A stretch of DNA of 42,888 bases from CALJIC01 sp039805565 (GTDB taxonomy: Bacteria; Chloroflexota; Chloroflexia; Chloroflexales; Roseiflexaceae), in contig JBDLTZ010000195.1 in the NCBI GenBank assembly GCA_039805565.1, forward strand, positions 1-42,888, read 5' to 3'. Below, piece after piece: positions 23,308 to 32,875 of this stretch. How positions within the stretch are numbered: position 1 is the stretch's first letter; every line of letters starts with the position of its first letter. The translations under genes and the position numbers were made by a program. Below the pieces are notes generated by a model, which saw only the letters and a program-made list of their open reading frames with translations, ran no database searches and was not told the origin of the DNA.

Positions 23308-23376
23308 GCCGCGGTCCCAGCTGTACACCTTGTATCGCACCTCGAGCGGAGCCGCGGACTTGATGCAAGGAAGCAT

Positions 23377-26034
23377 ATGGAAACCCACGGTGTGGCCGTT
23401 CGCTCCACACGCATGCTGCGTGGCCCCAACCTCTTCGCCCACATGCCGGTCATGCAGGCCATCTTGGACATCGGCCCCTACGAGCACCAGCCCAGCAGCG
23501 CCTTCCCGGGCTGCGTCGAGCACCTCACTGCCTGGCTCCCGGGCCTCGCCGCCCATGAGTGCAGTCTCGGCCGTCCCGGCGGCTTCATCGAGCGGCTGCG
23601 GCGCGGGACCTACCTGGCCCACATCGTCGAGCACTTGACGCTCGAGCTCCAGACGGCCATGGGCTTCGATGTGGCCTTCGGGCGCGCGCGCAGCGCCGGC
23701 GAGCCCGGCGTCTATCGCGTCGTCGTGGCCTACAAGGAGGAGGAGCCGGCCCGCGCCGCCCTCGAGACCGCCCTGCGCATGGCGCTCGCGGCATTCCATG
23801 ACGAGCCCTTCGACGCTCAGGCGGAGGTCGAGCGCCTCCAGGTCCTCGCCGACGACTACCGCCTCGGGCCGTCCACCGGCGCGATCGTGCGCGCCGCCGA
23901 GCGCCGGAAGATCCCCATGCTGCGCCTCACCGAGACCGGCAGCCTGGTGCAGCTCGGCTACGGCGTCCACCAGAAGCGCATCCAGGCCAGCGAGACCTCG
24001 ATCACCAGCGCGATCGCCGTGGACATGTGCCAGGACAAGCCGCTTACCAACCGCATGCTGCGCGCCGTGGGCGTCCCTGTACCGGATGGCCGCTCAGTCT
24101 CCTCGGCCGACGAGGTCTGGGAGACGGCCCGCGACGTCGGCCTGCCGGTGGTGCTGAAGCCCGAGGCCGGCAACCAGGGCAAGGGCGTGAGCGTCAACCT
24201 CTCCTCCGAGGAGCAGGTGCGCGCCGCCTACGACGTGGCCGCCGCCTTCGACCGCCGCGTGCTGGTGGAGCGCTATATCGAGGGGGACGACTACCGCCTG
24301 CTGGTGGTGGGCGGCGAGCTCGTGGCCGCCGCGCGCCGCGAGCCCGCCCAGGTGGTGGGCGACGGGCGCCGCAGCGTGGCTGACCTGGTGGCCCTGGTGA
24401 ACCAGGACCCGCGCCGCCGCCCCGGCCACAGCAGCACCCTCACTCGCATCACCCTGGACGAGGCCGCCGACCTGGTGCTGCGCGCCCAGGGAATCACGCG
24501 CGACTCCGTGCCGAAGAAGGGGCGCGTCGTCCGCCTGCGCACCAACGCCAACCTCTCCACCGGCGGCACTGCTACCGACGTCACCGAGAGTGTCCACCCC
24601 GCCAACGCCCGCGTGGCGCAGCTCGCGGCGCAGATCATGGGCCTGGATATCGCCGGTATCGACGTCCTCTGCAAGGACATCCGGCGCCCGCTCACCGAGC
24701 AGGGCGGCGCGATCGTCGAGGTGAACGCAGCCCCCGGCCTCCGCATGCACCTCCACCCCACCGTTGGCACCCCGCGCGACGTCGGCACGCCGATCGTGGA
24801 CATGCTCTACCCTGAGGGCTCCCCCTCGCGCATCCCGATCATCGCTGTGACCGGCACGAATGGCAAGACCACTGTCACCCGCCTGATCGCCCACATCTAC
24901 GAGACTGCGCGCAAGGTGGTGGGCATGACCACCACCGAGGGGGTGTACATCGACGGCGAGCGCATCATGGCCGGCGACTGCTCCGGCCCGCAGAGCGCTC
25001 GCGCCGTCCTGCTCCACCCGCGTGTCGAGGCTGCCGTGCTCGAGACCGCCCGCGGCGGTGTGATGCGCGAGGGCCTGGCCTTCGACACCTGTAGCGTCGG
25101 CGTGGTGACGAACATCAGCTCCGACCACCTCGGCCTCGGCGGCGTCAACACCCTCGAGGAGCTGGCCCGCGTCAAGCAGGTGGTGGTCGAGGCGGTGCGG
25201 CGCGACGGCGCGGCGGTGCTCAACGCCGACGACCCGCTGGTGGCTGAGATGGCGGCCGCTAGCGACGCGCCGGTGATCTACTTCAGCACTCACCCGCGTC
25301 AGCACATCGTCGAGGCGCACCGCGCCACCGGCGGGCGCTGCGTGCTGGTGGAGGGCGGCCAGATCGTCCTGGCTGACGGCGAGGCCTGCGTCGAGCTGGT
25401 GGAGCTGGACCGCGTCGGCTTCACCCACGGCGGCGCGGTTGGCTTCCAGGTGCAGAACGCGCTCGCCGCTGCCGCCGCCGCCTGGGGCGCCGGCCTCAAC
25501 CCGGCCCTGATCGCCCGCGCGCTCACCACCTTCACCACCGAGGCGCACGTGGTCCCCGGCCGCTTCAACCTGATGGATGTGGAGGGCGTGCAGCTGGTGA
25601 TCGACTACGGCCACAACCAGGCGGCTCTGGCGGCGCTGGCCCAGGCCGTGGCCGCGCTCGGCAACCGCCGCACCGTGCTGGCGATCGGACTCCCCGGCGA
25701 CCGGCGCGACGACGACCTGCGCGCGACGATCGCCGCCACTCACGCCTTCGCAGATGAGTACGTGCTCTACGACCTGCGCGGCCTGCGCGGGCGCGAGCCG
25801 GGCGAGGTGCCGCGCCTGCTGCGCGAGACCCTCCCACCCGAGCGCGCGTGCCTGGTGGCGCGGGACCAGGCCGAGGCGCTCCAGCGCGCCTGGGAGCGGG
25901 TCCAGCCGGGCGACCGCCTGGTGATGATCGTGGACGAGGTGGACGAGGCGCTGCACCTTGTGGAGACGTTCACCGGGCAGCGCACCGAGGACGCCGCCTG
26001 TGACTCCCCGATCGCGCTTGAGGTTGGTGGGTAG
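23377..26034 (+). CDS. cphA: Cyanophycin synthetase
   Basis: 885 residues, the normal CphA1 length. The N-terminal domain (to about 210) contains GPNLFAHMPVMQAILDIGPYE and HIVEHLTLELQ. The ATP-grasp domain (about 215-480) has VVLKPEAGNQGKGVSVNL, the YIEGDDYRLLV segment and IVEVNAAPGLRMHL, and adds Asp to the backbone. The Mur-ligase-like domain has the P-loop TGTNGKTT near 491 and HNQAALAALAQAV, and adds Arg to the Asp side chain. Both active sites look intact, so it should make multi-L-arginyl-poly-L-aspartate, a nitrogen and carbon store deposited as cytosolic granules. AAGGAAG 5 nt before ATG 23377 fixes the start. cphB follows 101 bp downstream on the same strand. Confidence 0.96.
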   Translation: METHGVAVRSTRMLRGPNLFAHMPVMQAILDIGPYEHQPSSAFPGCVEHLTAWLPGLAAHECSLGRPGGFIERLRRGTYLAHIVEHLTLELQTAMGFDVAFGRARSAGEPGVYRVVVAYKEEEPARAALETALRMALAAFHDEPFDAQAEVERLQVLADDYRLGPSTGAIVRAAERRKIPMLRLTETGSLVQLGYGVHQKRIQASETSITSAIAVDMCQDKPLTNRMLRAVGVPVPDGRSVSSADEVWETARDVGLPVVLKPEAGNQGKGVSVNLSSEEQVRAAYDVAAAFDRRVLVERYIEGDDYRLLVVGGELVAAARREPAQVVGDGRRSVADLVALVNQDPRRRPGHSSTLTRITLDEAADLVLRAQGITRDSVPKKGRVVRLRTNANLSTGGTATDVTESVHPANARVAQLAAQIMGLDIAGIDVLCKDIRRPLTEQGGAIVEVNAAPGLRMHLHPTVGTPRDVGTPIVDMLYPEGSPSRIPIIAVTGTNGKTTVTRLIAHIYETARKVVGMTTTEGVYIDGERIMAGDCSGPQSARAVLLHPRVEAAVLETARGGVMREGLAFDTCSVGVVTNISSDHLGLGGVNTLEELARVKQVVVEAVRRDGAAVLNADDPLVAEMAAASDAPVIYFSTHPRQHIVEAHRATGGRCVLVEGGQIVLADGEACVELVELDRVGFTHGGAVGFQVQNALAAAAAAWGAGLNPALIARALTTFTTEAHVVPGRFNLMDVEGVQLVIDYGHNQAALAALAQAVAALGNRRTVLAIGLPGDRRDDDLRATIAATHAFADEYVLYDLRGLRGREPGEVPRLLRETLPPERACLVARDQAEALQRAWERVQPGDRLVMIVDEVDEALHLVETFTGQRTEDAACDSPIALEVGG

Positions 26035-26135
26035 AGCGTACGCAGCCAAGGGGGGAGGTGTGGAGGGGCCGGGTGCCCTTTGGGCGTCCCTCCGCGAAAA
26101 CTCTCTACCTATTTGTGACCACAAAGGAATCTCGA

Positions 26136-26969
26136 ATGGCATCTCAGCCGAAAGGCACCCTGATCATCATCGGCGGCCACGAGGACAAAGAGGGCGACTG
26201 CGAGATCCTCAGCGAGGTCGCGCGCCGCGCCGGCAAGGATGGGCGCCTCGTTGTCGTCACCGTCGCCACGCAGCAGCCCGAGGAAGTGGCGCGGGAGTAC
26301 CACGAGATCTTCACGCATCTGGGCGTCAAGCGCGTCGACGTGCTGGATATCCGCACGCGCGACGAGGCGCATGACGAGGACCATATCCGTACGCTCGACA
26401 GCGCGAAGGTGGTTTTTTTCACCGGCGGCGACCAGCTCCGCATCACCAGCCAGATCGGGGACACGCCGGTGTTCTCCTGCATGCGCGATATCTACCACGG
26501 GGGCGGCACGATCGTCGGCACCTCCGCCGGCGCCGCGGCTATGCCCGAGACGATGCTCGTGGGCGGGCCGGGCGAGGAGTCACACCGCATCTCGGCCCTC
26601 CGCATGGCGCCCGGCCTCGGCTACCTGCCGTCCGCGGTGGTGGACTCGCACTTCGCCGAGCGAGGGCGCGTGGGCCGATTGCTCGGCGCGGTGGTGCAGA
26701 ACCCGCGCAACCTGGGGCTGGGCATCGACGAGGACACCGCGGCGGTGGTCGAGCGCGGGGTACACCTCAGCGTGCTCGGCTCAGGCGCCGTGTATGTGGC
26801 CGATGGCTCCGATATATCCTACTCCAGCCTGTCCGAGCGTCAGTCTGAAGGCGTCGTGAGCATCCACGACGTGAAGCTGCACGTGCTGGGCGACGGCGAC
26901 AAGTTCGACTTGAGCACGCGCCGGCCTATCCCCGGCAACCCAACCAACCGTAAGGAGGCCGCCGCGTGA
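26136..26969 (+). CDS. cphB: Cyanophycinase
   Basis: 277 residues, the usual size. The S51-type serine nucleophile lies in GTSAGA (Ser near 130). GGDQ near 97 and DSHFAERGR near 170 are the substrate-pocket motifs of cytosolic CphB. The enzyme cleaves cyanophycin to beta-Asp-Arg dipeptides. No signal peptide, so it acts on intracellular granules. AAAGGA 8 nt before ATG 26136 gives the start; the frame from 26058 has no ribosome-binding site. The stop TGA (26967-26969) overlaps the GTG of the next frame, and TAAGGAGG inside the last codons serves that frame, so the cluster was built as a coupled cphA-cphB-peptidase operon. Confidence 0.95.
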   Translation: MASQPKGTLIIIGGHEDKEGDCEILSEVARRAGKDGRLVVVTVATQQPEEVAREYHEIFTHLGVKRVDVLDIRTRDEAHDEDHIRTLDSAKVVFFTGGDQLRITSQIGDTPVFSCMRDIYHGGGTIVGTSAGAAAMPETMLVGGPGEESHRISALRMAPGLGYLPSAVVDSHFAERGRVGRLLGAVVQNPRNLGLGIDEDTAAVVERGVHLSVLGSGAVYVADGSDISYSSLSERQSEGVVSIHDVKLHVLGDGDKFDLSTRRPIPGNPTNRKEAAA

Positions 26970-27034
26970 CCTACGCGATCATCGTCCACGGCGGCGCCAC
27001 CAGCGTCGCGCCCGAGGTGGTCGGTGGTCGGTAA
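26966..27034 (+). pseudogene. 22-codon stump of an isoaspartyl peptidase/asparaginase gene
   Basis: GTG 26966 overlaps the cphB stop (GTGA) and sits 7 nt after a near-perfect TAAGGAGG. The frame begins MTYAIIVHGGA, the invariant N terminus of plant-type asparaginase/isoaspartyl dipeptidase, the enzyme that splits beta-Asp-Arg in cyanophycin breakdown. After TSVAPE the frame enters the microrepeat GGTGGTCGGTGGTCGGT and stops with TAA at 27032-27034. Intact enzymes are about 300 residues; the whole catalytic part, including the autocleavage threonine, is gone. Translation signals are intact, so a short peptide may still be made. Confidence 0.65.
27021..27032 (+). repeat. TCGGTGGTCGGT microrepeat, left of the AAA gene
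   Basis: The same 12-mer occurs at 28818-28829, to the right of the AAA ATPase gene. Here it marks the point where the isoaspartyl peptidase reading frame ends. Confidence 0.4.
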
Positions 27035-27110
27035 CAGCGCGTTATGAGCGCGGGCGTACAATCCGGGCAGTACTTGTTGATACAACGTTCTTTTCCGGAG
27101 GCCCGATCCT

Positions 27111-28727
27111 ATGCGCTTCCTCGTCGATCAGCGCTCACACGAAGAGATGCTCGCCAAGAAGTCGCACCCGCGCGACTGCTACGTGCGCGGCACCGAGTAC
27201 CTGCACCACCTCTACGCCGACGGCGTCAAGTACATCGTGGCGCGCGCGGTGTACGACTGCATCAAGAAGGCCCAGGAGGCCGGCGACCACGAGGCGCTGC
27301 TGCACCTGATGGCCCACAAGGACTCGGTGGAGAAGGCCGTGGCCGACGCGCGCGCCAAGGGCGTGGATCTGCGCACCGCCCGCGCGCTCGGCGACCCGCC
27401 CCCCACCGACGAGGAGGCCCGGCCGCAGCTCAGCAACTCCTTCCTGCCGTCCGAGCCGATGACCATCGAGGAGACCGGCCTCAACCGCACCTTCCTCTTC
27501 GAGCACGTCCTGCGGATGATCTACAACAAGGGCCGTGCGACCGGCGCGGAGCTCGCCGCCGAGATGTGCCTCAACTACCGCATCGTGGACGTCCTCCTCA
27601 CCGAGCTGCGCAAGCAGGAGATGATCGACATCGGCGGCCAGCGCGGGTACGGCGATATCAACTACGAATACATATTGACGCCGCGTGGCAACCAGGGCGC
27701 GCTCGATGCCCAGCTCAAGACTATGTACTCCGGCCCGGTGCCGGTCCAGCTCGACGAGTGGATCAAGTCCGTCAAGTCCCAGACCGTCAAGGATGTGGTG
27801 GTGACGCGCCGCAACATCCGCGAGGCGTTCGACGGCCTGGTGATCGACGAGTCGATCCTCAACTCGGTCGGCCCGGCGGTCAACTCGGCGTCGTCCATGA
27901 TGCTCTTCGGCTACCCTGGCAACGGTAAGACTACCATCGCCGAGCGCATCACCCACCTGATGGGCGACGATGTCTTCATTCCATATACCGTGTACGCAGA
28001 CGGCGCCGTGATAAAAATGTTCGATTCAATTGTTCACGAGGCGCCGAAGAAGCCCTTCCCCGAGGATGTGAGCTACGACAAGCGCTGGACTCGCATCAGC
28101 CGGCCGGTGGTGATCGTCGGCGGCGAGCTCACGCTGGCCGGCCTCGACCTGACCTACAATAAAGAAAGCCGCATGTACGAAGCGCCGTTCCAGATGAAGG
28201 CCAACTGCGGCATCTTCCTGATCGACGACTTTGGGCGGCAGCAGGTGCGCGTCTTCGACCTGCTCAACCGCTGGATCGTGCCGCTCGAGAAGCGCTACGA
28301 CTTCCTCCAGACGGTGACGGGCAAGAAGATCCAGATCCCGTTCGACCAGATCATCATGTTCTCGACCAACCTTGACCCGAACGACCTCGGCGACGACGCG
28401 CTGCTGCGGCGTATCAAGTTCAAGATCGAGATCATCGACCCGACCGAGGAGCAGTGGCGCGACATCTGGCGCATCATGTGCCGCGTGCGCAAGGTCCCCT
28501 ACGACGACAAGGGGCTGGACTACCTGGTGGCGAAGTGGTACATGCCCGACGCGCGCCCCTTCCGTATGTGCCAGCCGCGTGACATCCTGCTTCAGATGGA
28601 GGCGATCGCCAAGTACAACATGGAGCAGGTGACGCTCAACGCCGACCTGCTTGACGCCGCCTGCGCCACCTACTTCACCTCCAAGGAGAAGAAGAACTTC
28701 GGCGCCAAGGTGCGGCTGGATATGTAG
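27111..28727 (+). CDS. AAA-type ATPase of unknown function with winged-helix-like N-terminal region
   Basis: 538 residues. Residues 1-115 are charged and helical. Residues 120-200 look like a winged helix (LRMIYNKGRATGAELAAEMC and LLTELRKQEMIDIGGQRGYG). Walker A is GYPGNGKTT near 267-275; Walker B is GIFLIDDFGR near 366-375, with two acidic residues; sensor 1 is FSTNLDPNDLGDDALLRRI, and an arginine-containing helix follows. It is therefore an active AAA ATPase in the cytosol, likely remodelling a protein or protein-DNA complex. I cannot name the partner. GGAGG lies 8 nt before ATG 27111. It follows the cyanophycin genes after 76 bp, but its own terminator-like hairpin and flanking microrepeats suggest an independent unit. 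Confidence 0.75.
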   Translation: MRFLVDQRSHEEMLAKKSHPRDCYVRGTEYLHHLYADGVKYIVARAVYDCIKKAQEAGDHEALLHLMAHKDSVEKAVADARAKGVDLRTARALGDPPPTDEEARPQLSNSFLPSEPMTIEETGLNRTFLFEHVLRMIYNKGRATGAELAAEMCLNYRIVDVLLTELRKQEMIDIGGQRGYGDINYEYILTPRGNQGALDAQLKTMYSGPVPVQLDEWIKSVKSQTVKDVVVTRRNIREAFDGLVIDESILNSVGPAVNSASSMMLFGYPGNGKTTIAERITHLMGDDVFIPYTVYADGAVIKMFDSIVHEAPKKPFPEDVSYDKRWTRISRPVVIVGGELTLAGLDLTYNKESRMYEAPFQMKANCGIFLIDDFGRQQVRVFDLLNRWIVPLEKRYDFLQTVTGKKIQIPFDQIIMFSTNLDPNDLGDDALLRRIKFKIEIIDPTEEQWRDIWRIMCRVRKVPYDDKGLDYLVAKWYMPDARPFRMCQPRDILLQMEAIAKYNMEQVTLNADLLDAACATYFTSKEKKNFGAKVRLDM

Positions 28728-28743
28728 GCGCCTGACGGCCTCA

Positions 28744-28805
28744 GACGACTGACGACGGACCACAGGCTTGAGATGCCTGTGGTCCGTACTCTTTCATCAG
28801 TCGTC
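28744..28805 (+). terminator. Two-tier hairpin after the AAA ATPase gene
   Basis: Inner stem of 13 bp, ACGGACCACAGGC (28755-28767) with GCCTGTGGTCCGT (28775-28787), 7-nt loop; outer stem of 9 bp, GACGACTGA (28744-28752) with TCAGTCGTC (28797-28805). ACTCTTT follows the inner stem. It starts 17 bp after the stop at 28727. It is part of a 357-bp gap that also holds the tandem GTCGTCGG repeats and the sdh promoter. Confidence 0.6.
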
Positions 28806-28817
28806 GGAGGTCAGTCG

Positions 28818-28829
28818 TCGGTGGTCGGT
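28818..28829 (+). repeat. TCGGTGGTCGGT microrepeat, right of the AAA gene
   Basis: Second copy of the 12-mer at 27021-27032. It belongs to a local tandem of GTCAGTCGTCGG words (28797-28829) that continues from the outer arm of the hairpin. Confidence 0.4.
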
Positions 28830-28863
28830 TGTCATCGCCCCTCCACAACGCCTCTACCTTCGT

Positions 28864-28892
28864 TCGACAGCCGCACGCCCCTGCGCTATAAT
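28864..28892 (+). promoter_or_regulatory. Sigma-70-type promoter of the sdhCAB operon
   Basis: -35 TCGACA (28864-28869; 5 of 6), 17-bp spacer, perfect -10 TATAAT (28887-28892). Transcription would start near 28899, leaving a leader of about 185 nt before sdhC in which I see no recognised RNA element. Confidence 0.65.
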
Positions 28893-29084
28893 ATCCATGG
28901 TTCGTGAAAACTATCTCACGTAAATCTTTCTTCATCGCCGCGCCGCATGCGACGCCTAGACTGGTCGCGCTATGAATGCAGAGCGCCCTCCACCACACCG
29001 CCGCCCGGCGGCCAGCCACTGTAACCGTTACCGGTACTCTATCCCTGTCCCCATTCAGGCGCAGACACCCTAGAAGGATGTGCC

Positions 29085-29771
29085 ATGGCTGCAACAACCT
29101 TTCCGCTCCTCAGATCGTCGATCGGCAAGAAGGCCATCATGGCCGTCACTGGCCTGATCGGCTACGGCTTCGTCATCCTCCACATGATCGGGAACCTCAA
29201 GGTCTTCACCGGGCGTGAGCACTTCGACGAGTACGCCGAGTTTTTGCGCGTGGTTGGCGCGCCGGTGTTCCCCGAGCGCAGCATCCTGTGGCTTCTGCGT
29301 ATCGTCCTGCTGGCGGCGGTCATCCTGCACGTCTGGATGGCTGTGTCGCTCACGCGGCAGGATGCGAGTGCCCGCCAGGTGCGCTACCGCGAGAAGAAGA
29401 AGGTCCAGGCGAGCTTCGCCTCGCTCACATTACGCTGGGGTGGGATCGCAATCTTCCTTTTCCTGATCTATCACCTGCTGCACTTCACCATCGGCTGGTC
29501 GGTGGTCCACCCCACCTTCGTGCGCGGCGCGGCCTACGATAACCTGGTGGCCGGCTTCCTCAACCCGCTCAACGTGCTGTTCTACCTGCTGGCCACCGCC
29601 GCGCTCGGCACGCACCTGTACCACGGCGTATGGAGCATGTTCCAGACACTCGGCCTAAACGGCTCGCGCACCGACGGCCTGTTTCGCGGCCTGGCGGTGG
29701 TGTCGGGTATCGGTCTTTTCCTGGGCTTTGCGATCGTCCCGATTGCTGTGCTGACGGGGATTGTGGGATGA
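29085..29771 (+). CDS. sdhC: Succinate dehydrogenase cytochrome b558 subunit
   Basis: 228 residues with five membrane helices, the single large anchor of type B succinate:quinone reductases (Bacillus style), so no sdhD is needed. Histidines suited to bind two b-type haems lie in the helices: VILHMIG near 33, VILHVWMAV near 85, YHLLHFTIG near 125 and THLYHGVW near 180. It anchors SdhAB to the membrane and passes electrons to quinone. AAGGA about 7 nt before ATG 29085 supports the start. First gene of sdhC-sdhA-sdhB; a structured 88-bp spacer follows. Confidence 0.93.
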   Translation: MAATTFPLLRSSIGKKAIMAVTGLIGYGFVILHMIGNLKVFTGREHFDEYAEFLRVVGAPVFPERSILWLLRIVLLAAVILHVWMAVSLTRQDASARQVRYREKKKVQASFASLTLRWGGIAIFLFLIYHLLHFTIGWSVVHPTFVRGAAYDNLVAGFLNPLNVLFYLLATAALGTHLYHGVWSMFQTLGLNGSRTDGLFRGLAVVSGIGLFLGFAIVPIAVLTGIVG

Positions 29772-29778
29772 AGTAGGG

Positions 29779-29846
29779 TGCGGGGGCCGCAGGCCCTCGA
29801 GAAGCATCCTTCTGCAGGGGCGTAGCCCCGCCAGCCCTCCCGCACG
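29779..29846 (+). other. Cloverleaf-like structured element between sdhC and sdhA
   Basis: A closing stem GTGCGGG (29779-29785)/CCCGCAC (29840-29846) encloses three hairpins: GGCC-GCA-GGCC (29786-29796), AGAAG-CATC-CTTCT (29801-29814) and GGGGC-GTA-GCCCC (29818-29830). The pairs were read by eye. The 68-nt element fills the spacer, starting 8 nt after the sdhC stop and ending 13 nt before the sdhA start. It has no tRNA consensus (no TTCGA arm, no A/B boxes). It is likely an mRNA processing or stability element, or a mobile palindrome. Confidence 0.5.
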
Positions 29847-29859
29847 GAGAAAGAAATAG

Positions 29860-31827
<1,968 letters not shown>

Positions 31828-31847
31828 TCCCCGCGCGGGCGGGAGGC

Positions 31848-31938
31848 GCGGAGGAGTTACGCTCCTCCGCAACCACTCTTCTCCACGGTCGGCGCGGCGC
31901 CGCCCGTGGAGAAGGGGCCCTGGGGGCCTGGCCCCCAG
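31848..31938 (+). repeat. Three consecutive hairpins between sdhA and sdhB
   Basis: GCGGAGGAG/CTCCTCCGC (31848-31870, 9 bp, loop TTACG), CTTCTCCACGG/CCGTGGAGAAG (31878-31914, 11 bp) and CTGGGGGC/GCCCCCAG (31920-31938, 8 bp). All are perfect. They occupy most of the 150-bp spacer. No T-run follows, so read-through into sdhB is expected; differential mRNA stability is a likely role. Confidence 0.55.
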
Positions 31939-31977
31939 CCCCGCCGCAGCGGCGAACCTAGATAGTGGAGAGAGATT

Positions 31978-32724
31978 GTGAATCTCACTTTGAACGTCTG
32001 GCGCCAGAAGAATGGCAGCACCGAGGGGCGCTTCGTCACCTACACGACGAAGGACATTAGCCCGGACATGTCGTTCCTGGAGATGCTCGACGTGGTCAAC
32101 CAGGAGCTCATCCTCAAGGGCGAGGAGCCGATCGCTTTCGACCACGACTGCCGCGAGGGCATCTGTGGCATGTGCGGCCTGATGATCAACGGCGTGGCGC
32201 ATGGCCCCGAGCAGACCACCACCTGCCAGCTGCACATGCGCTCGTTCAAGGACGGCGACACGCTGACGATCGAGCCGTGGCGCGCGAAGGCCTTCCCGGT
32301 CCTCAAGGACCTGGTGGTGGACCGCGGCGCATTCGACCGGATCATCGCCTCGGGCGGCTACATTTCGGTCTCGACCGGATCGGCGCCGGACGGAAACGCG
32401 GTCCCCGTGCCGAAGGATGCCTCGGACAAGGCGATGGACGCCGCCGCCTGTATCGGATGCGGCGCCTGTGTCGCAGCCTGCCCGAACGCCTCGGCGATGC
32501 TGTTCGTGGGCGCGAAGGTGGCGCACCTTGGTCTGCTGCCCCAGGGCCAGCCCGAGCGCTACCGCCGCGTGACCGCCATGGTGCGGCAGATGGACGCCGA
32601 GGACTTCGGCGGCTGCACCAATATCGGCGAGTGCTCGGCCGTCTGCCCCAAGGAGATCAGCATGGACGTGATCGCGCGCCTCAACCGCGATCTGCTGGTC
32701 GCTGCGATCAAGGGTGTGAAGTAG
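31978..32724 (+). CDS. sdhB: Succinate dehydrogenase iron-sulfur subunit
   Basis: 248 residues. The N-terminal ferredoxin domain holds the [2Fe-2S] cysteines in CREGICGMCG plus a further Cys in TTCQLH. The C-terminal domain has CIGCGACVAACPN for [4Fe-4S] and CTNIGECSAVCPKE for the [3Fe-4S] cluster with the shared cysteines. It carries electrons from FAD in SdhA to the quinone site with SdhC. The start is GTG 31978, preceded by GGAGAGAG. An intrinsic terminator 28 bp after the stop closes the operon. Confidence 0.95.
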   Translation: MNLTLNVWRQKNGSTEGRFVTYTTKDISPDMSFLEMLDVVNQELILKGEEPIAFDHDCREGICGMCGLMINGVAHGPEQTTTCQLHMRSFKDGDTLTIEPWRAKAFPVLKDLVVDRGAFDRIIASGGYISVSTGSAPDGNAVPVPKDASDKAMDAAACIGCGACVAACPNASAMLFVGAKVAHLGLLPQGQPERYRRVTAMVRQMDAEDFGGCTNIGECSAVCPKEISMDVIARLNRDLLVAAIKGVK

Positions 32725-32752
32725 GGTCTTTCAACCCTCCTCACCCCCAAAC

Positions 32753-32784
32753 CCCCTCTCCCACGGCGGGAGAGGGGTCTTTTT
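32753..32784 (+). terminator. Intrinsic terminator of the sdhCAB operon
   Basis: CCCCTCTCCC (32753-32762) pairs perfectly with GGGAGAGGGG (32768-32777), 5-nt loop, followed by TCTTTTT. It begins 28 bp after the sdhB stop. Confidence 0.8.
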
Positions 32785-32790
32785 GTGGAA

Positions 32791-32835
32791 GGGTCGCAGC
32801 CCTGGCGGGAAGGCTCGGAGGGTCGCAGCCCCTCC
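32791..32835. repeat. G-run/TCGCAG/C-run hairpins upstream of the M20 peptidase
   Basis: GGG-TCGCAG-CCC at 32791-32802 and GGAGGG-TCGCAGC-CCCTCC at 32817-32835 have the same loop. Related hairpins with CGCAG, CGTAG or TGCAG loops occur in the sdhC-sdhA spacer and at about 34216-34230. Confidence 0.4.
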
Positions 32836-32875
32836 GGAAAGAAACCTTGTTTCTCTTTTACCCACGGAGTGACCA

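Larger units (their letters stand above)
22911..23376. other. 466-bp gap between the membrane protein and cphA
   Basis: Contains the frameshifted remnant (to 23063), about 220 bp in which I see nothing coding, the 18-bp palindrome at 23290-23307 and the cphA leader with its ribosome-binding site at about 23367-23373. No clean -10/-35 pair is visible for cphA; TTGTAT near 23328 is the nearest -10-like hexamer. Confidence 0.4.

Noticed and set aside
24094..26142. 682-residue open frame on the minus strand
   Set aside because: It is the antisense shadow of cphA, whose domains are all clear on the plus strand.
29779..29846. tRNA gene
   Set aside because: The outline is cloverleaf-like, but there is no TTCGA-type loop, no conserved D-loop GG or U8/A14, and arm lengths do not fit.
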